Part shown: in pieces, positions 11,427 through 21,983 of the stretch
Position numbering within the stretch: the first letter of the stretch is position 1
Layout of the letters: every line of letters begins with the position of its first letter
From: Dothistroma septosporum
Taxonomy: Eukaryota > Ascomycota > Dothideomycetes > Mycosphaerellales > Mycosphaerellaceae
NCBI GenBank assembly: GCA_002236755.2
Contig: NBZP02000033.1
Location: forward strand, 186,262-250,261
Length of the DNA: 64,000 bases
Reading direction: 5' to 3'
The notes under the pieces: model-generated
Database searches by the model: none
What the model saw: only the letters and a program-made list of their open reading frames with translations
Told to the model about the DNA's origin: nothing
Translations under genes and position numbers: made by a program

Positions 11427-12004
11427 TTTTCACGTCCAGGCCGGGGAACCTTCTGGTAGCAGCTGGATCGATGACTATGGCGGCTTGAGCTCTGCTTGCG
11501 TCGCGCGTGGCTGTCGAACACAATGGACAGGCTCGGGAAGGGTACTTGCGGGTCCGACACGCCTCGTACAATTGGCTTCCTGGAAAGAATGAATGGGCGA
11601 AACATTGTGGTAGACTCATACCGCGTGACCCATGTCTGTAGTCAGCTTCTACCATGACCGAGCATCCATCCCGGGCCAAGCTCCAGTTGCCTTGTCCATG
11701 GTCGAATCGGAGTCAGAGCCAATATATTTATAGTATAGTAGTGATTCGTCTCGCTTGACTAAATGAACAGCACCAACAAGCATCGTGAATCTTCCTTGGG
11801 CTTACAGGTAGGGATCACTATTTGGTGCAGCGGCAGATGCCTGCCTCCCAGTCAGCCTTGCTAATCAGCGGTCACGCGTTATACGGATCAACCCGCCGAA
11901 ACAGAGCTATGGGACTTGAGACTTTTCGAGCAATTGCGACCGGGTCTTAGAGCAGAACGAGAAAGTTCCTCGACTGAACGAGGGAGCAAGCCTTCTGATC
12001 GGCC
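11427..12004. promoter_or_regulatory. Divergent intergenic region between UstYa 2 and the GT90 gene
   Basis: The two genes diverge from here, so the 578 bases must carry both promoters. A TATA-rich stretch, ATATATTTATAGTATAG, lies at about 11720-11740. A minus ORF at 11341-11679 has no domain and mostly overlaps the 5' end of UstYa 2; it was not called. Confidence 0.4.
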
Positions 12005-13678
12005 ATGTTGAGATATATGAAAGCTTATTCAGCTCATTCACTTGTTGTCCTCGTTGCACTTGCTCTGTACATTGCGGTACAATGCCAGCTTGGGAAGTCA
12101 ATCCGTCCAACACAAGATCACCCTATCGTTACCCTTATGCGCCGAGCAGAAGAGTCATTCTTGGGCCTCCTATCACGCCAAACGACCACTTTGGAAGCCG
12201 CAAAGGCTGCTTATAGGTTGCGTCGACATGGCGAGCCTCCAGAAGGGTTTGACCAGTGGTTTACGCTTGCGCTTCGCTCCAAGGCGGTCATAGTTGAGGA
12301 CTTCTGGGATCCCATCTACCAAGACCTAGACTCATATACTGGAACACCTGCCTTACTACTTCGATCTGCTTCGGACGCGGTCTCGAATTCGCCATCTCTA
12401 TTGATCAGTGGGTTTTCAGTGAGAGCAGGGAACGTATCAAGCACGTGTCAGCCTGATAACAAGCCATGCCGACAGCTGGAGGACATGATACGCAGTGTCG
12501 CGGAATGGCTTCCAGATATGAACATACCTGTCAATGACAATGCGTCCCCTCGTGTAATCGTTCCGTCTGCTGAGCGCCATGGAGGACATTTGGACTCATC
12601 ACAGAGTGATTTAGTCCACCGAGCATTGACCTCTATCGACCACAAGGACATGTTCACTGTCCCGGATGCGGACACAGCTTTCTGGCTTAAAGCATGTTCT
12701 CCGGACTCACCAGCGCGACAGTTGCACAAGAATAATGGCCAATCCCAACCCGAGTCTCCTGATCCGTCGCTAACCATGTCTTTCGTCTCGGAAATACACT
12801 CGTGGCAAAATGTCTGCCAACAACCCTGGCTCCGAAAGATGCATGGCGCGCTCGTACGACCACTTTGTCTCAACGTCTCGCAAAATCTCCTGCCAATATT
12901 TTCTTCTGCTCGGATCGCCGGAATCGAGACGGCGATCCTCTATCCTGATGCGATATTCTGGGCGCAGGACCCTGACTACTATATCACTTCTATCATCAGA
13001 AATTCCACACCATGGAACTATAAGTCTGACCGGGCCTTTTGGAGAGGCTCCAACACAGGCGGTGGGCACGGGCCGAAGGATTGGCAGTACTTCCACCGCC
13101 ACCGGTTCGTGGCCCTAACCAACGCATCGTACTTGAGTAACGTAGAATCCGGACAACAGCAAGATTGGGCAGGCGTCGAGGGACCTGTTACGAAGCAGAT
13201 GATGCAGCTGGCCGCCGACCACTTGGATACCGGGTTCAGCGCGCTGGCGTGCCGCGATGATCTTTTTCGTACATCAAATCGTCCATGCTCGTATCTGGAC
13301 GCCCATTTCCATCCTGTGCCGTGGGTGTCACTGCCTACGGCCTTGTCCTCGTATCGTTACCTCTTCGACATCGACGGCAATAGTTTCAGCGGTCGCTTTC
13401 ACGCTCTCTTACTCTCCGAGTCGGTTGTCCTCAAGGCAACCATTTTTCGCGAGTGGCACGATGCTCGATTGATCCCATGGCTGCACTTTGTGCCGCTTGC
13501 AAACCGCTTCGGCACTGATCTATGGCACGTTCTGGCCTTTTTTCTCGCCAATGAAGATGAGGCGAGCTATATCGCACGGTCCGCACGGTCATGGGCTTTG
13601 CGAGTGTTGAGACGCGAGGATATGGAGCTGTACCTCCTTCGGCTCCTTCTCGAGTGGGCTCGCTTGATTGGATCTTGA
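12005..13678 (+). CDS. GT90 / CAP10-type glycosyltransferase
   Basis: Single exon, 557 residues. The N-terminus has a signal anchor at about residues 10-27, giving a type II Golgi membrane protein. The C-terminal half carries the CAP10 domain: DRAFWRGSNTGG at about 345, then RYLFDIDGNSFSGRFHALLLSESVVLKATIF and EWHDARLIPWLHFVPL, which match the sugar-nucleotide-binding block of GT90 enzymes. These enzymes are xylosyl- or glucosyltransferases in other fungi and eukaryotes; the substrate here is unknown. It sits inside the UstYa/precursor group, which raises the possibility that it glycosylates the peptide. A general cell-wall or capsule role is equally possible. Alternative starts at the second Met (residue 5) would not change the anchor. 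Confidence 0.88.
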   Translation: MLRYMKAYSAHSLVVLVALALYIAVQCQLGKSIRPTQDHPIVTLMRRAEESFLGLLSRQTTTLEAAKAAYRLRRHGEPPEGFDQWFTLALRSKAVIVEDFWDPIYQDLDSYTGTPALLLRSASDAVSNSPSLLISGFSVRAGNVSSTCQPDNKPCRQLEDMIRSVAEWLPDMNIPVNDNASPRVIVPSAERHGGHLDSSQSDLVHRALTSIDHKDMFTVPDADTAFWLKACSPDSPARQLHKNNGQSQPESPDPSLTMSFVSEIHSWQNVCQQPWLRKMHGALVRPLCLNVSQNLLPIFSSARIAGIETAILYPDAIFWAQDPDYYITSIIRNSTPWNYKSDRAFWRGSNTGGGHGPKDWQYFHRHRFVALTNASYLSNVESGQQQDWAGVEGPVTKQMMQLAADHLDTGFSALACRDDLFRTSNRPCSYLDAHFHPVPWVSLPTALSSYRYLFDIDGNSFSGRFHALLLSESVVLKATIFREWHDARLIPWLHFVPLANRFGTDLWHVLAFFLANEDEASYIARSARSWALRVLRREDMELYLLRLLLEWARLIGS

Positions 13679-14087
13679 ATTTTGCCGACACAGGATACCT
13701 GGGCGGTCAGTAGAAGTCGGAGGAGGGAGGCCAACACGCTGAATTGTCTTCTGCCGAGGACTGGATTCTCTTACATTAGTATAATTTACATCCAACCAAT
13801 ATTGCAATGGTATTGGCACACATGCGTACAGTTTACGTGGCAAGCAGCATAGGAAATGATTCATCGATTGGCAAAGGACCGCCTTGACTTTTGCAAAACA
13901 GATTGTGTTTAACTCTCCCTCATCAAGCTGTGCCTGTGCGCAAGGAGTGATCTACAGGCAATGTGCATGACGTGCCATACAAAAAGAACGAAAACGGAAG
14001 TATCAATCAGCACCGACACCTTCATAAACTCAACCAATGCTTCTACTTCCAGAGCCTGGTCCATCTCGATATCGGGGTCGTCTCATA
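13679..14087. other. Intergenic, convergent 3' ends
   Basis: This holds the 3' flanks of the GT90 gene (plus) and the precursor gene (minus). No ORF with a recognisable product was seen. Confidence 0.5.
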
Positions 14088-14380
14088 TCATTTGCCATTC
14101 GTGTCGTCGTCGTATTCGATATAGAAGTCCTTGTAAGCTCGCTTGACGAATGGCGTCTCTGGAGCAGCGTCACGCTCCTCCGCCGCAACATGGATTGGCA
14201 GACCGTCCTCGTCTCTCTTGGCAATGTTACCAGTGAGGGCTCCGTTCTCTGTAGTACGGCAGGTTAGATACAGTACGTGAGGCTACCACATGATAGATTT
14301 GCCGACATACCTTGGCCCACAGCTAGAGATGCACAAGCAAGGGCCATCAAGAATGGCGCGATAACGGTAGAGATATGCAT
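14088..14380 (-). CDS. Candidate dikaritin-type RiPP precursor peptide
   Basis: Two exons, 14380-14311 and 14248-14088, joined by a 62-base intron (GTATGT...CTACAG), give 76 residues. Residues 1 to about 22 form a signal peptide (MHISTVIAPFLMALACASLA). Two Kex2 sites follow, KR at 34-35 and KR at 59-60. The last 16 residues, AYKDFYIEYDDDTNGK, form an aromatic, acidic peptide with Tyr at 62, 66 and 69 and Phe at 65. A signal peptide, KR cleavage and a Tyr-containing core form the design of ustiloxin, phomopsin and asperipin precursors, and three UstYa genes lie within 5 kb. Unlike known precursors the core is not repeated. Below the length usually reported by gene callers. Core boundaries are inferred. 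Confidence 0.72.
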
Positions 14381-14910
14381 GATTGTAACAGTGGCAAGGG
14401 TGCGCGGTAGTTATAGAGTGTCGCTGAGGTTTGTCTGGGCGGCCTATTCAATGTAGACGCTTCGTGACTGCTGATTTATATATTTCCATGGTCAAGTCCT
14501 GTACAGCGCTGGCGGCGCCGGTGGTTAGCACCGAGCTCGATATACAGTTCACGCTGCGTAAGGGACCCAAGTATGAGCTTGGCTAATCTGAACCAACGCT
14601 AGCAGCGTGATACGAGCACACAACTCACAACAGCTCCCTTGCCAAGCTGGTCCACTTTCGTAGTCATAATCGCGACGAGCCTTAGTAGATGTAAGTCAGA
14701 CTTGAAGGCTGTCCGCTCACCACTGCTCGAGCTATCGCCGCCCAGCGCCCGCCAGGCTATGCTCGTGTGACATTGCTCGACCTCGAAACCATAAAGGGGC
14801 TGTGTGCTGTACTACTGTCCAAGTCGGTGCATTTCCGCTCCCGGGCGCACAATCTTTTGGGGCTTCACGCTGCCTACTGTCACCCTATCCCCAGTCAATG
14901 CACTAATGCT
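14381..14910. promoter_or_regulatory. Shared divergent promoter region, precursor and UstYa 3
   Basis: 530 bases separate the start codons of two divergent genes. On the minus strand a good TATA box, TATATAAA (plus coordinates 14475-14482), lies about 95 bases before the precursor ATG, suggesting strong regulated expression of the peptide. An in-frame ATG at 14767 could extend UstYa 3 upstream, but the residues added look non-coding. A shared region would allow joint control of peptide and enzyme. Confidence 0.5.
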
Positions 14911-16061
14911 ATGGGGCAGCAAAATTATCGACCCGTGTCGCAATCGGACGCGGCCGGTACAGAAGAAATGTATGCGTCCAATATGGACGATGTCTCCGAG
15001 GATGCCACGCTGTCAGGACACCGTAGCGTGGGCGAAAAGCCTACGAGATTCCAGCGGCGCTATTTGCTGGCCGCCATCCTGAATATTGGTGTCATGATTG
15101 CTTGTTCTGTCGGCGGATATGTCGTGGGGCGCAGTAGTCATAACGGAATGTGGAACTTCGACAGCGTCGACATTGGTAAGATGCCTCGTGCACCATCCGG
15201 CCATTCTACTATCCGGTCCTTGTTAACAACGAGACTGTAGTCCCATCGGCCGTGCGAGAAGCCCTTCTTCAGCCAGAAACAGCCAAATCCTTCACCCGAT
15301 TCACCATGGCTCCGTTCGTACGTGATGAGGGCCCCGATCTGGCGGACCATCCATGGCTGAACCCACCCGGCCCCCAACAGGACAGGTTCTTCCAAAGCCT
15401 GGCCGGCCATGGCAAGGTGTTTCTCGTCTCCGCGCAAGACATGCGGCGCATGGGCAAAGATCCATCCAAGTACGCGCGCATCGGAGAGGACTGGGGCTAC
15501 GGGGACAAGATCTATCCCGCACGCTTCGACCACACGCACCAGTTGCACTGCATCCACGCCCTCCTACGTGACACCAATAGCTCCACCATGGAAGATCCGC
15601 TCATCCGCAGACATTTCGATCACTGCTTGTGGGCCATCTACGATTACATTTCCTGTCACGTCACGTTGGACGTGTACAATTTCATGTGGGTCCAAGACAC
15701 TCCGCGGCCCTGGCCGGACCATGCTTCGCAACGCAGGTGTCGAGCCACAGACCCGCTGGATGAATTCTATAATGCGAACGACGTTTCCACCGACGAGCGC
15801 ATCCGGTACCTGGTGCCGCAGGACGGCGACTATGTGCATCCGATATCAGCCGAGCATAAGGGGCTCAATGATATATTCATGGCGGAGCAAGCGCAACTGG
15901 GTGAGCTGATGGGCAATGACTGGCTTCGTGAGCGACGGAAACGCTTCGATGAGGCGATGGTGGAGTGGAGGAGGACAGGGAAAATCCCCAGAGCGACCGA
16001 GGACGAGAAAGGAAAGGTCGACAGTGAGGCAGTCGACCATACGATTGCGAGGTGGGCATAG
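14911..16061 (+). CDS. UstYa-family oxidase-like protein 3 (DUF3328, divergent)
   Basis: Predicted 361 residues from exons 14911-15175 and 15241-16061. A membrane helix at about residues 51-73 (YLLAAILNIGVMIACSVGGY) follows a polar N-terminus. HQLHC at 188-192 and HFDHC at 213-217 are the paired UstYa motifs. The spacing between them is shorter than in the two neighbours, and a longer C-terminal tail of about 140 residues follows. The motif order and anchor place it in the family as a separate, longer subtype. Start Met 14911 was chosen because MGQQNYRPV begins a typical hydrophilic leader. An earlier in-frame ATG at 14767 is possible. It diverges from the precursor gene. Confidence 0.85.
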
Positions 16062-16882
16062 ATACATGTACTTACTTACTGTACTACCGAACGCGGACAA
16101 TTATGATAGACTTTTAGGTTGGAGACCTCCTGCAAGCCGCCCGCGGGGTGGTTGAAGTTCAGTATCACGTGATGTGCAGGCTTGTCAACGGCCATCGGAG
16201 TCGATCGCTTATTGTTGCTCATGCTCAGTACGTTATTCATTCAATCCTGATGATCGTCAAAAGCACAGCTGCAAGCACACAAGAATCATGTCCGCGCGGC
16301 TTCCCCCGTCAACATGACTCTGCCGCAGTTGTTGTGTGCTAGTCGGGGCAGCGGATTCATTGTCAAGTGCAATACGAGTAACGCAAATCCCAAGCTCACT
16401 GCACTTGTCATTTCATGCATGCGGCACAGCATTTACTTGGACCAACAAAAGTACTGGGCCGACACGGCACCACGAACGTTGCAGGATCCCCGCGCCCGTC
16501 TGCGAATTGAGGCAATAGCTAGTATTGTACCCGCACTCGACGTGATCCCATGTCCTGTGGCCCAACAGATGCTGGCTACGTGTACTGATCCAGCGAGCAT
16601 TGGTCGCCGTCCTAGTTCACTCTCGACGACATCCTCATTCCACAATGCCGCGACGATATGTACTGCAACGGGCGCACAGTGTCAACCACTGACCCGTATG
16701 GTAGGCGTATGATTCGGTCGTTCACGCCGATCGAAGGCTCTCGCGAGCTATCCCAAGCTCCTGTTTCAGTGGGTCAGATATTCGGAGACACCATGGGATC
16801 ACAGCCATCTCCACTACAAGGCAAACGATCATGCATATGATGTACGTCAAAACCCCTGACCTCGTCCTTTTGCTACAAGCAC
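16062..16882. other. Intergenic, right edge of the putative RiPP cluster
   Basis: About 0.8 kb without a supportable gene. A 132-codon plus ORF at 16314-16712 shows no domain. No tyrosinase, methyltransferase or S41 peptidase fragment was seen here. Confidence 0.45.
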
Positions 16883-18895
16883 ATGCACCCTTCGAGGATG
16901 TCGTGGCTGGGAAGAGGTCTTAACAAGCTGCGCGATGAAAAGTCGCCCCCCGTTCAAGCACCAGTGCACCAACATGCAAAGCCTTCTGATGCTGACTCCG
17001 AGCCCCACGGACCAACATCCGAGAACAGGTTGATCTTCCAAGCCTTCGAATGGCATACTAAATCAAATCCGCCACCGCCGCACGAAACACGTTCGCGCGA
17101 TTCGCACTGGAACCGACTGTCACGGATTCTGCCAGGCCTCGCAGACCTAGGTGTCACGTCTGTGTGGCTGCCTCCTGGATGTAAGGCGAACTCGCCGCAA
17201 GGCAATGGCTATGACTGCTACGATCTGTGGGATCTTGGAGAATTTGACCAAAAGTGGACGCGTAGCACGAAGTGGGGATCCAGGGAAGAGCTGCGCGATC
17301 TTGTCCAGACAGCACGAAGGTGTGGTGATGGAGGCGTCGACATCGTATGGGACACCATCCTGAATCATAAGACGGCTGGAGACGCGACAGATGAAGCGTG
17401 GGCAGTGGAGGTGGATCAGGGAGGTGTGTACGCACTGGCGACAGATGCAAGAGACGGTCCATGCTGACGACTGGCAGACAGGCGGATAGAGACATGTGCG
17501 CCACGCAAGATTGAAGCTTGGCTCAAGTACGATTTCCCGGGGCGAGATCGAGAAGGCATGAAATACTCGCCTCTAAAGTGGTGCGCGGAGCACTTCAACG
17601 GTACAGACTGGGACCAGAGGGCACAAAGGAACGCCATCTTCAAGCTGATTGACGATCCTGCGACATACCCAAAGCCAAGCTACGAGCAGATACCCATCCC
17701 ATCAAAGCCCAAACAAGGATACAATCGACTGGCACGGTTTGCGGACGCTGTGTCGAACGCCATTCCGGACAGACCTGCTCCATCAAAGCGACCAGGGAAG
17801 GGGTGGTGTGATGATGTGGATGATATGCTCGGCAACTACGACTATCTGATCTTTTCAAACATCTACTATCTCCATCCTGAAGTGCGTCATGATGTTCTGC
17901 GGTGGGGTGAATGGATGGTACAAGACACCGGCGTCCACGGCTTCAGACTCGATGCTGCGCAGCATGTCTCATGGAATTTCTGTCGAGAATGGATTGCCAA
18001 GGTACAAACTGCGAGTCGCCAGGCTCATGGCAAAGATGTATTCGTCGTCGGTGAAGTCTGGTCAGGTGAGGTCAATCGTCAGCTGAAGTGGCTGGATTGG
18101 GTCACACCTGCCGGTGCTCCCGTGAGTGCTCATGCCTTTGATGCACCTTTGGTGTATAATTTCTCGCGGATATCCGAGGACATCCGCAAGGGCAGCAAGA
18201 ACGCAGATCTTCGAACAATACTGAGCGGTCCGGGGAACCGAGACCACCAAGCACTCGTGGCTATACGACCGCGCCAAGCGATCACAGTCGTTACGAATCA
18301 CGATACGCAACCTGGACAGTCCAGTGCGGTGCCCATGGATGGCAGTATCAAAGCTTTGTTCTACGCATTCATCCTCTTGCGACGAGAGGGGCATCCTTGC
18401 GTATTTTGGGGTGATCTCTACGGCACTTTAGGTCCAAAGTCAGAAGAGCCGGCGTGCAAGGTGCCTATCATGTCTACATCAGCTCAAGAAAGAGCAGCAG
18501 CAGGCATCGCCTCACGAACGACCAGATGTCTACTTCCATCCCTCATGCTTGCGCGTAAGCTGTTCGCTTATGGTCAGCAACACGACTACTTCGACAGTAT
18601 GTCGTGCATCGGGTGGACTCGCGCGGGTACTCATGACCGGCCTGGCTGTGTGGTTATCCTGAGCATTGGACTGCCAAACAAGTGGACAATCAAGAAGATG
18701 GCCGCGGGTCGGCCTGGCGAGAAGTGGATTGATGTCCTGAGTGAGCGGGAGGGGCGCCCTGAGGCAATCATCGATGAGAATGGCTTGGGTGTCTTCTCCT
18801 GCAGAGGAAGGACTGTCAGTGTGTATGTGCACGAGCATTGTCAAGGTGTGGACAAATTTCCAGTTGAGTGGGATCATGATGTTTACGGGCAATAA
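16883..18895 (+). CDS. Intracellular alpha-amylase, GH13 family
   Basis: Two exons, 16883-17423 and 17478-18895, give 652 residues. There is no signal peptide, so the enzyme is probably cytosolic. QAFEWH near residue 54 starts the (beta/alpha)8 barrel. The catalytic set is complete: nucleophile Asp339 in GFRLDAAQH, acid/base Glu373 in VVGEVW, and the third acid Asp456 in VTNHDTQPGQS. The chain is longer than the usual 500-550 because of an N-terminal extension and an insertion near residue 260. Cytosolic GH13 amylases of this type are linked to alpha-glucan metabolism in other ascomycetes. Translation may instead begin at the Met at 16898. Not obviously part of the RiPP cluster. Confidence 0.9.
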
Positions 18896-21001
18896 GGAGC
18901 TACTGTCACTTGCGCACAACATCCTCAAGACTTAAGCTACCGGGAACGACGACATCTCCGCGCACCGACCCTGTTGGAAGCGTATGATACAATCTTTATA
19001 TCCGACTCATTGCCATCTGTACGAATTGCCGATCAGTGATCTTCAAGCCCTCTCAGGTGGCAGATGATACTGAGTTGCCCATCCGGGTCGTCATGCACGC
19101 GATCTTCCATCTTCTATGCAACCGGACATTTCCTTTCTCTTCGTTCTTTACCATCGTCACCATGGAAGCACTTCGCGAAGCTATTCGCACTACAGAGGTG
19201 GAAGGACAGCACGGTCCTTCTCGGTGGACTTGATACGCATACACGCGCTGCGCTCAACAACGTATCTGTAATGCTGGATCGAGATGATAGCCTTACACAT
19301 GCATAGTGCTTCCTGATGTCCCACTGGAGGGCTCGAGCTCCGGGGAAGGATTTGCATGAAGCTCGTGCGCGAAGCCGGTGAGCTGCTCAAGTTGGGTGCT
19401 CTCCGGAACTCGAGACATCTACGTTCGGCGGGTTAGGAAGCTCGGTCGAGGACTTACTGGAGCTCCTACTGGAAAGCTGAATTGAAAGTGGTCCCAAGTG
19501 GACCTCGACGGAACAAGTGAGCTTCCGCCAGAAAAGGGACGAAGAGCAGTTGGGTCGATGTCGACGGTGAAGCCTGCTCTAGAAAGCTTGGTCAGATCGC
19601 ATCTTCGGCCGAATCTTTGGGCAGACTTATCGTCGAAGCTTCTGCTCCTAAAGTGCAAACAGCTGGTCCTCACACCACTATGATATCTTGCAGCTCTTCT
19701 GAGTATGCCGCATCTCTGTATGTGATGCGGTATACATAGCAATAGCCTACCACTTAGTAGATGTTGTTCACAACAGGACCACGGATGTAAGGAACAATAG
19801 CTCCTGGGAGAACGACTACTATGTCCTCGTATCGTGCTGTTGATAGAATAAATCCTACATATTCGGTCCGCGTCGTGAACATCTACGTTGAGAGATCATT
19901 CGAGAGGACTACATCCGTGAGCTGGTGGTCTGGCGATTGGACTGCTCGTTTTCGAATCGAGCGCTTGCATTGCCTCCTCGAAGCCTTTTGCCAGATGTGA
20001 ATGGCAGTGGGCTGTGCACATCCTCTCGATGGCTTCCGCTATCTTCACCTGTGTGCGGGTGAGCGGTGCCGATGTAATGTGAGGCACTGAAGTCTCGTGT
20101 AGCGTGCTTGAATATGGGCGCCACAAGCTGCACCTGGACACTCTTCGCCACCAAGTCGGCCTGGTCGATGCATATCTAATCGACCCAAGACAATCATGCT
20201 CCGTCCAACGCTTGCGATCGTCGCAACGAGAGCGCATTATGTGGCTAATCCGCCACGATCAAGATCTTTCCTTTGCACGCGGATCATGTCAGCTTAGCGT
20301 TCCTGTCGCCACAGTCATAGCAGAGGCACTCGTACAAGACGGCGATTTGTTGCAGGCTGACACGGGGTAGCGTGCAAGAGATTGTTGTGCCATCCTCTTT
20401 CGAGTAATCATAATTCTGCGAATGGCCCAATCGTAGCAGCGTGAATTCTGCCCCTTTCGGTGGGCAAATGTGAGACGCGCAAGCCGGGTGGAAATGATGA
20501 TTTGCTGTCTCGGTCACCACAAGCAGCGGTTTCCAATTGATAAGAAATGATCTAGTCCGTGTTGAAGGCATGGCTCTCCGGGTATTCGATGATGATTGCG
20601 GCGGGCATGGAGCTTGAAATGCCTAGACTGCGATCTCAGTCTGTCGTCTGTTCGGTCTCGTGCTCTACATGAGGGTACACGGTGGCTATGTGATGGAACT
20701 TGTTAAGGACGCACGACGTTTCACGGAAGCTAGTCAAGGAACACAGCAGGGTTTGTAGTCTCTCGCGCGATGCATCAAGCAAACCAGAATCAAATCTAAA
20801 GCATTGACACAAGGACGATGGCTCGAGAAAGTGCAGCACTACACACCTATCCTTCACACATAGAGCCATCAAGCGTTCATCTCATTCACACCATGGCTCT
20901 CGACGCTGGATGGGTTCATCCTTGCGTCTCGAACTCCATAGCATGGTTATCGACCAGCCTCTGTCCAACAATCAGCACATCCGTCCCACACACGCAAGCA
21001 T
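18896..21001. other. Long intergenic stretch (2.1 kb)
   Basis: Only short unsupported ORFs occur, for example 19419-19742 minus, 19896-20237 minus and 20104-20370 plus. Some plus-frame text around 19330-19700 looks faintly protein-like but is broken by stops and frame changes. I could not assign a family. Confidence 0.4.
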
Positions 21002-21983
21002 TTATTGCCCATCACGCGCCTTCCTATACTCGGCTTCTTGCTCTACCTGGATTTCCTCAAGCTGCTTCGCAACATCTTCCAAGATCTCCGCAGATCGCAT
21101 GTGGTACTCAGCTTGTGCCTTTGCCAGCTCAACGAGATTCCTCATTGGCTCGGGTGTATCCAGAACGTTCCTCATTATGCTTGTAGCCTCATCCACTTTC
21201 TCCACGAACTGATCTTCCGCCTGCTCGATGGCACGACGCTGTGGCTCGGAGTAGCTTTCCTCGTGCTTGCCTCCTGCTGAGGCCTTGGACTTGGCAGCGT
21301 CGAGTTGGAGACGGGCGTTTTGGACGGCTGTGCGGGCTTTGTCTGCGGACTTGATGCTCTGATTGAGAGTTGTGCTCCAGCCTGCCAGGAACTTGCCCTG
21401 GATCTTCTCGTCTTGGTCGAGACGTGCCTCGCCGACCTTTTCGGAAGAGATGGCGAACTTCTCGAGTCCTTGCGCGAGCGGATCTGGTTCGGTCGAGCCT
21501 TGTGGTGTGGCTGTCGAGATTGTCTGTGAGCCAGACAGACAGGCGCGAGCGATGGCGTGGGAGAATGTCTTTGGCTGTGGCTTGGCGGAGGGAGGTGCGG
21601 TGAAGGCAGCTTGAGCCTCACTGGCGTTGCTAGCCTTGGAAAGGAGGTTCACCTTTGCGACAATGTTAGATCACACGACACGTCGATCGTACATGAGTTT
21701 GTCCTACCTTGTCGCTGATGCTCCTGCCTAAGTCCTGGAAGCTTTCGCGCACATTTGGTGGGTAGTCGTAAGCCTCGTTCGCATATTGGCTGGTCGCCGC
21801 GAGGAGCTTGGAATGTGTCGCTTTCAAGGCATCGATGCGTGTTTCGAGTTCAACATAGTCGTGCGGGAGCTCGGTCTTCTCGGTCGCATTGCCGGTGCGC
21901 TCCTTGATCCATTGTTGCGATTGCGTCGCGAATGGAGTAATGCTGCTGGACACGGTGCTAGTCCACGACTTAAACTTGTCCAT
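21002..21983 (-). CDS. BAR-domain protein, Gvp36-like
   Basis: Two exons, 21983-21708 and 21652-21002, phase 0, give 308 residues. The chain is almost all amphipathic helix. It begins MDKFKSWTSTVSSSITPF, has a helix with ELPHDYVELETRIDALKATH, a central region ending KIQGKFLAGWSTTLNQSI, and long charged helices to EIQVEQEAEYRKARDG. This is the layout of the fungal Gvp36-like BAR proteins, which bind and bend Golgi or endosomal membranes. Length and the short N-terminal lead helix fit the family. The 5' UTR contains a CTTGTG microsatellite. No signal peptide or transmembrane helix was seen. Confidence 0.85.

Noticed and set aside
16883..18895. Alpha-amylase as a member of the RiPP cluster
   Set aside because: Cytosolic GH13 amylases are primary-metabolism genes and the gene lies beyond a 0.8 kb gap; no functional link is visible.
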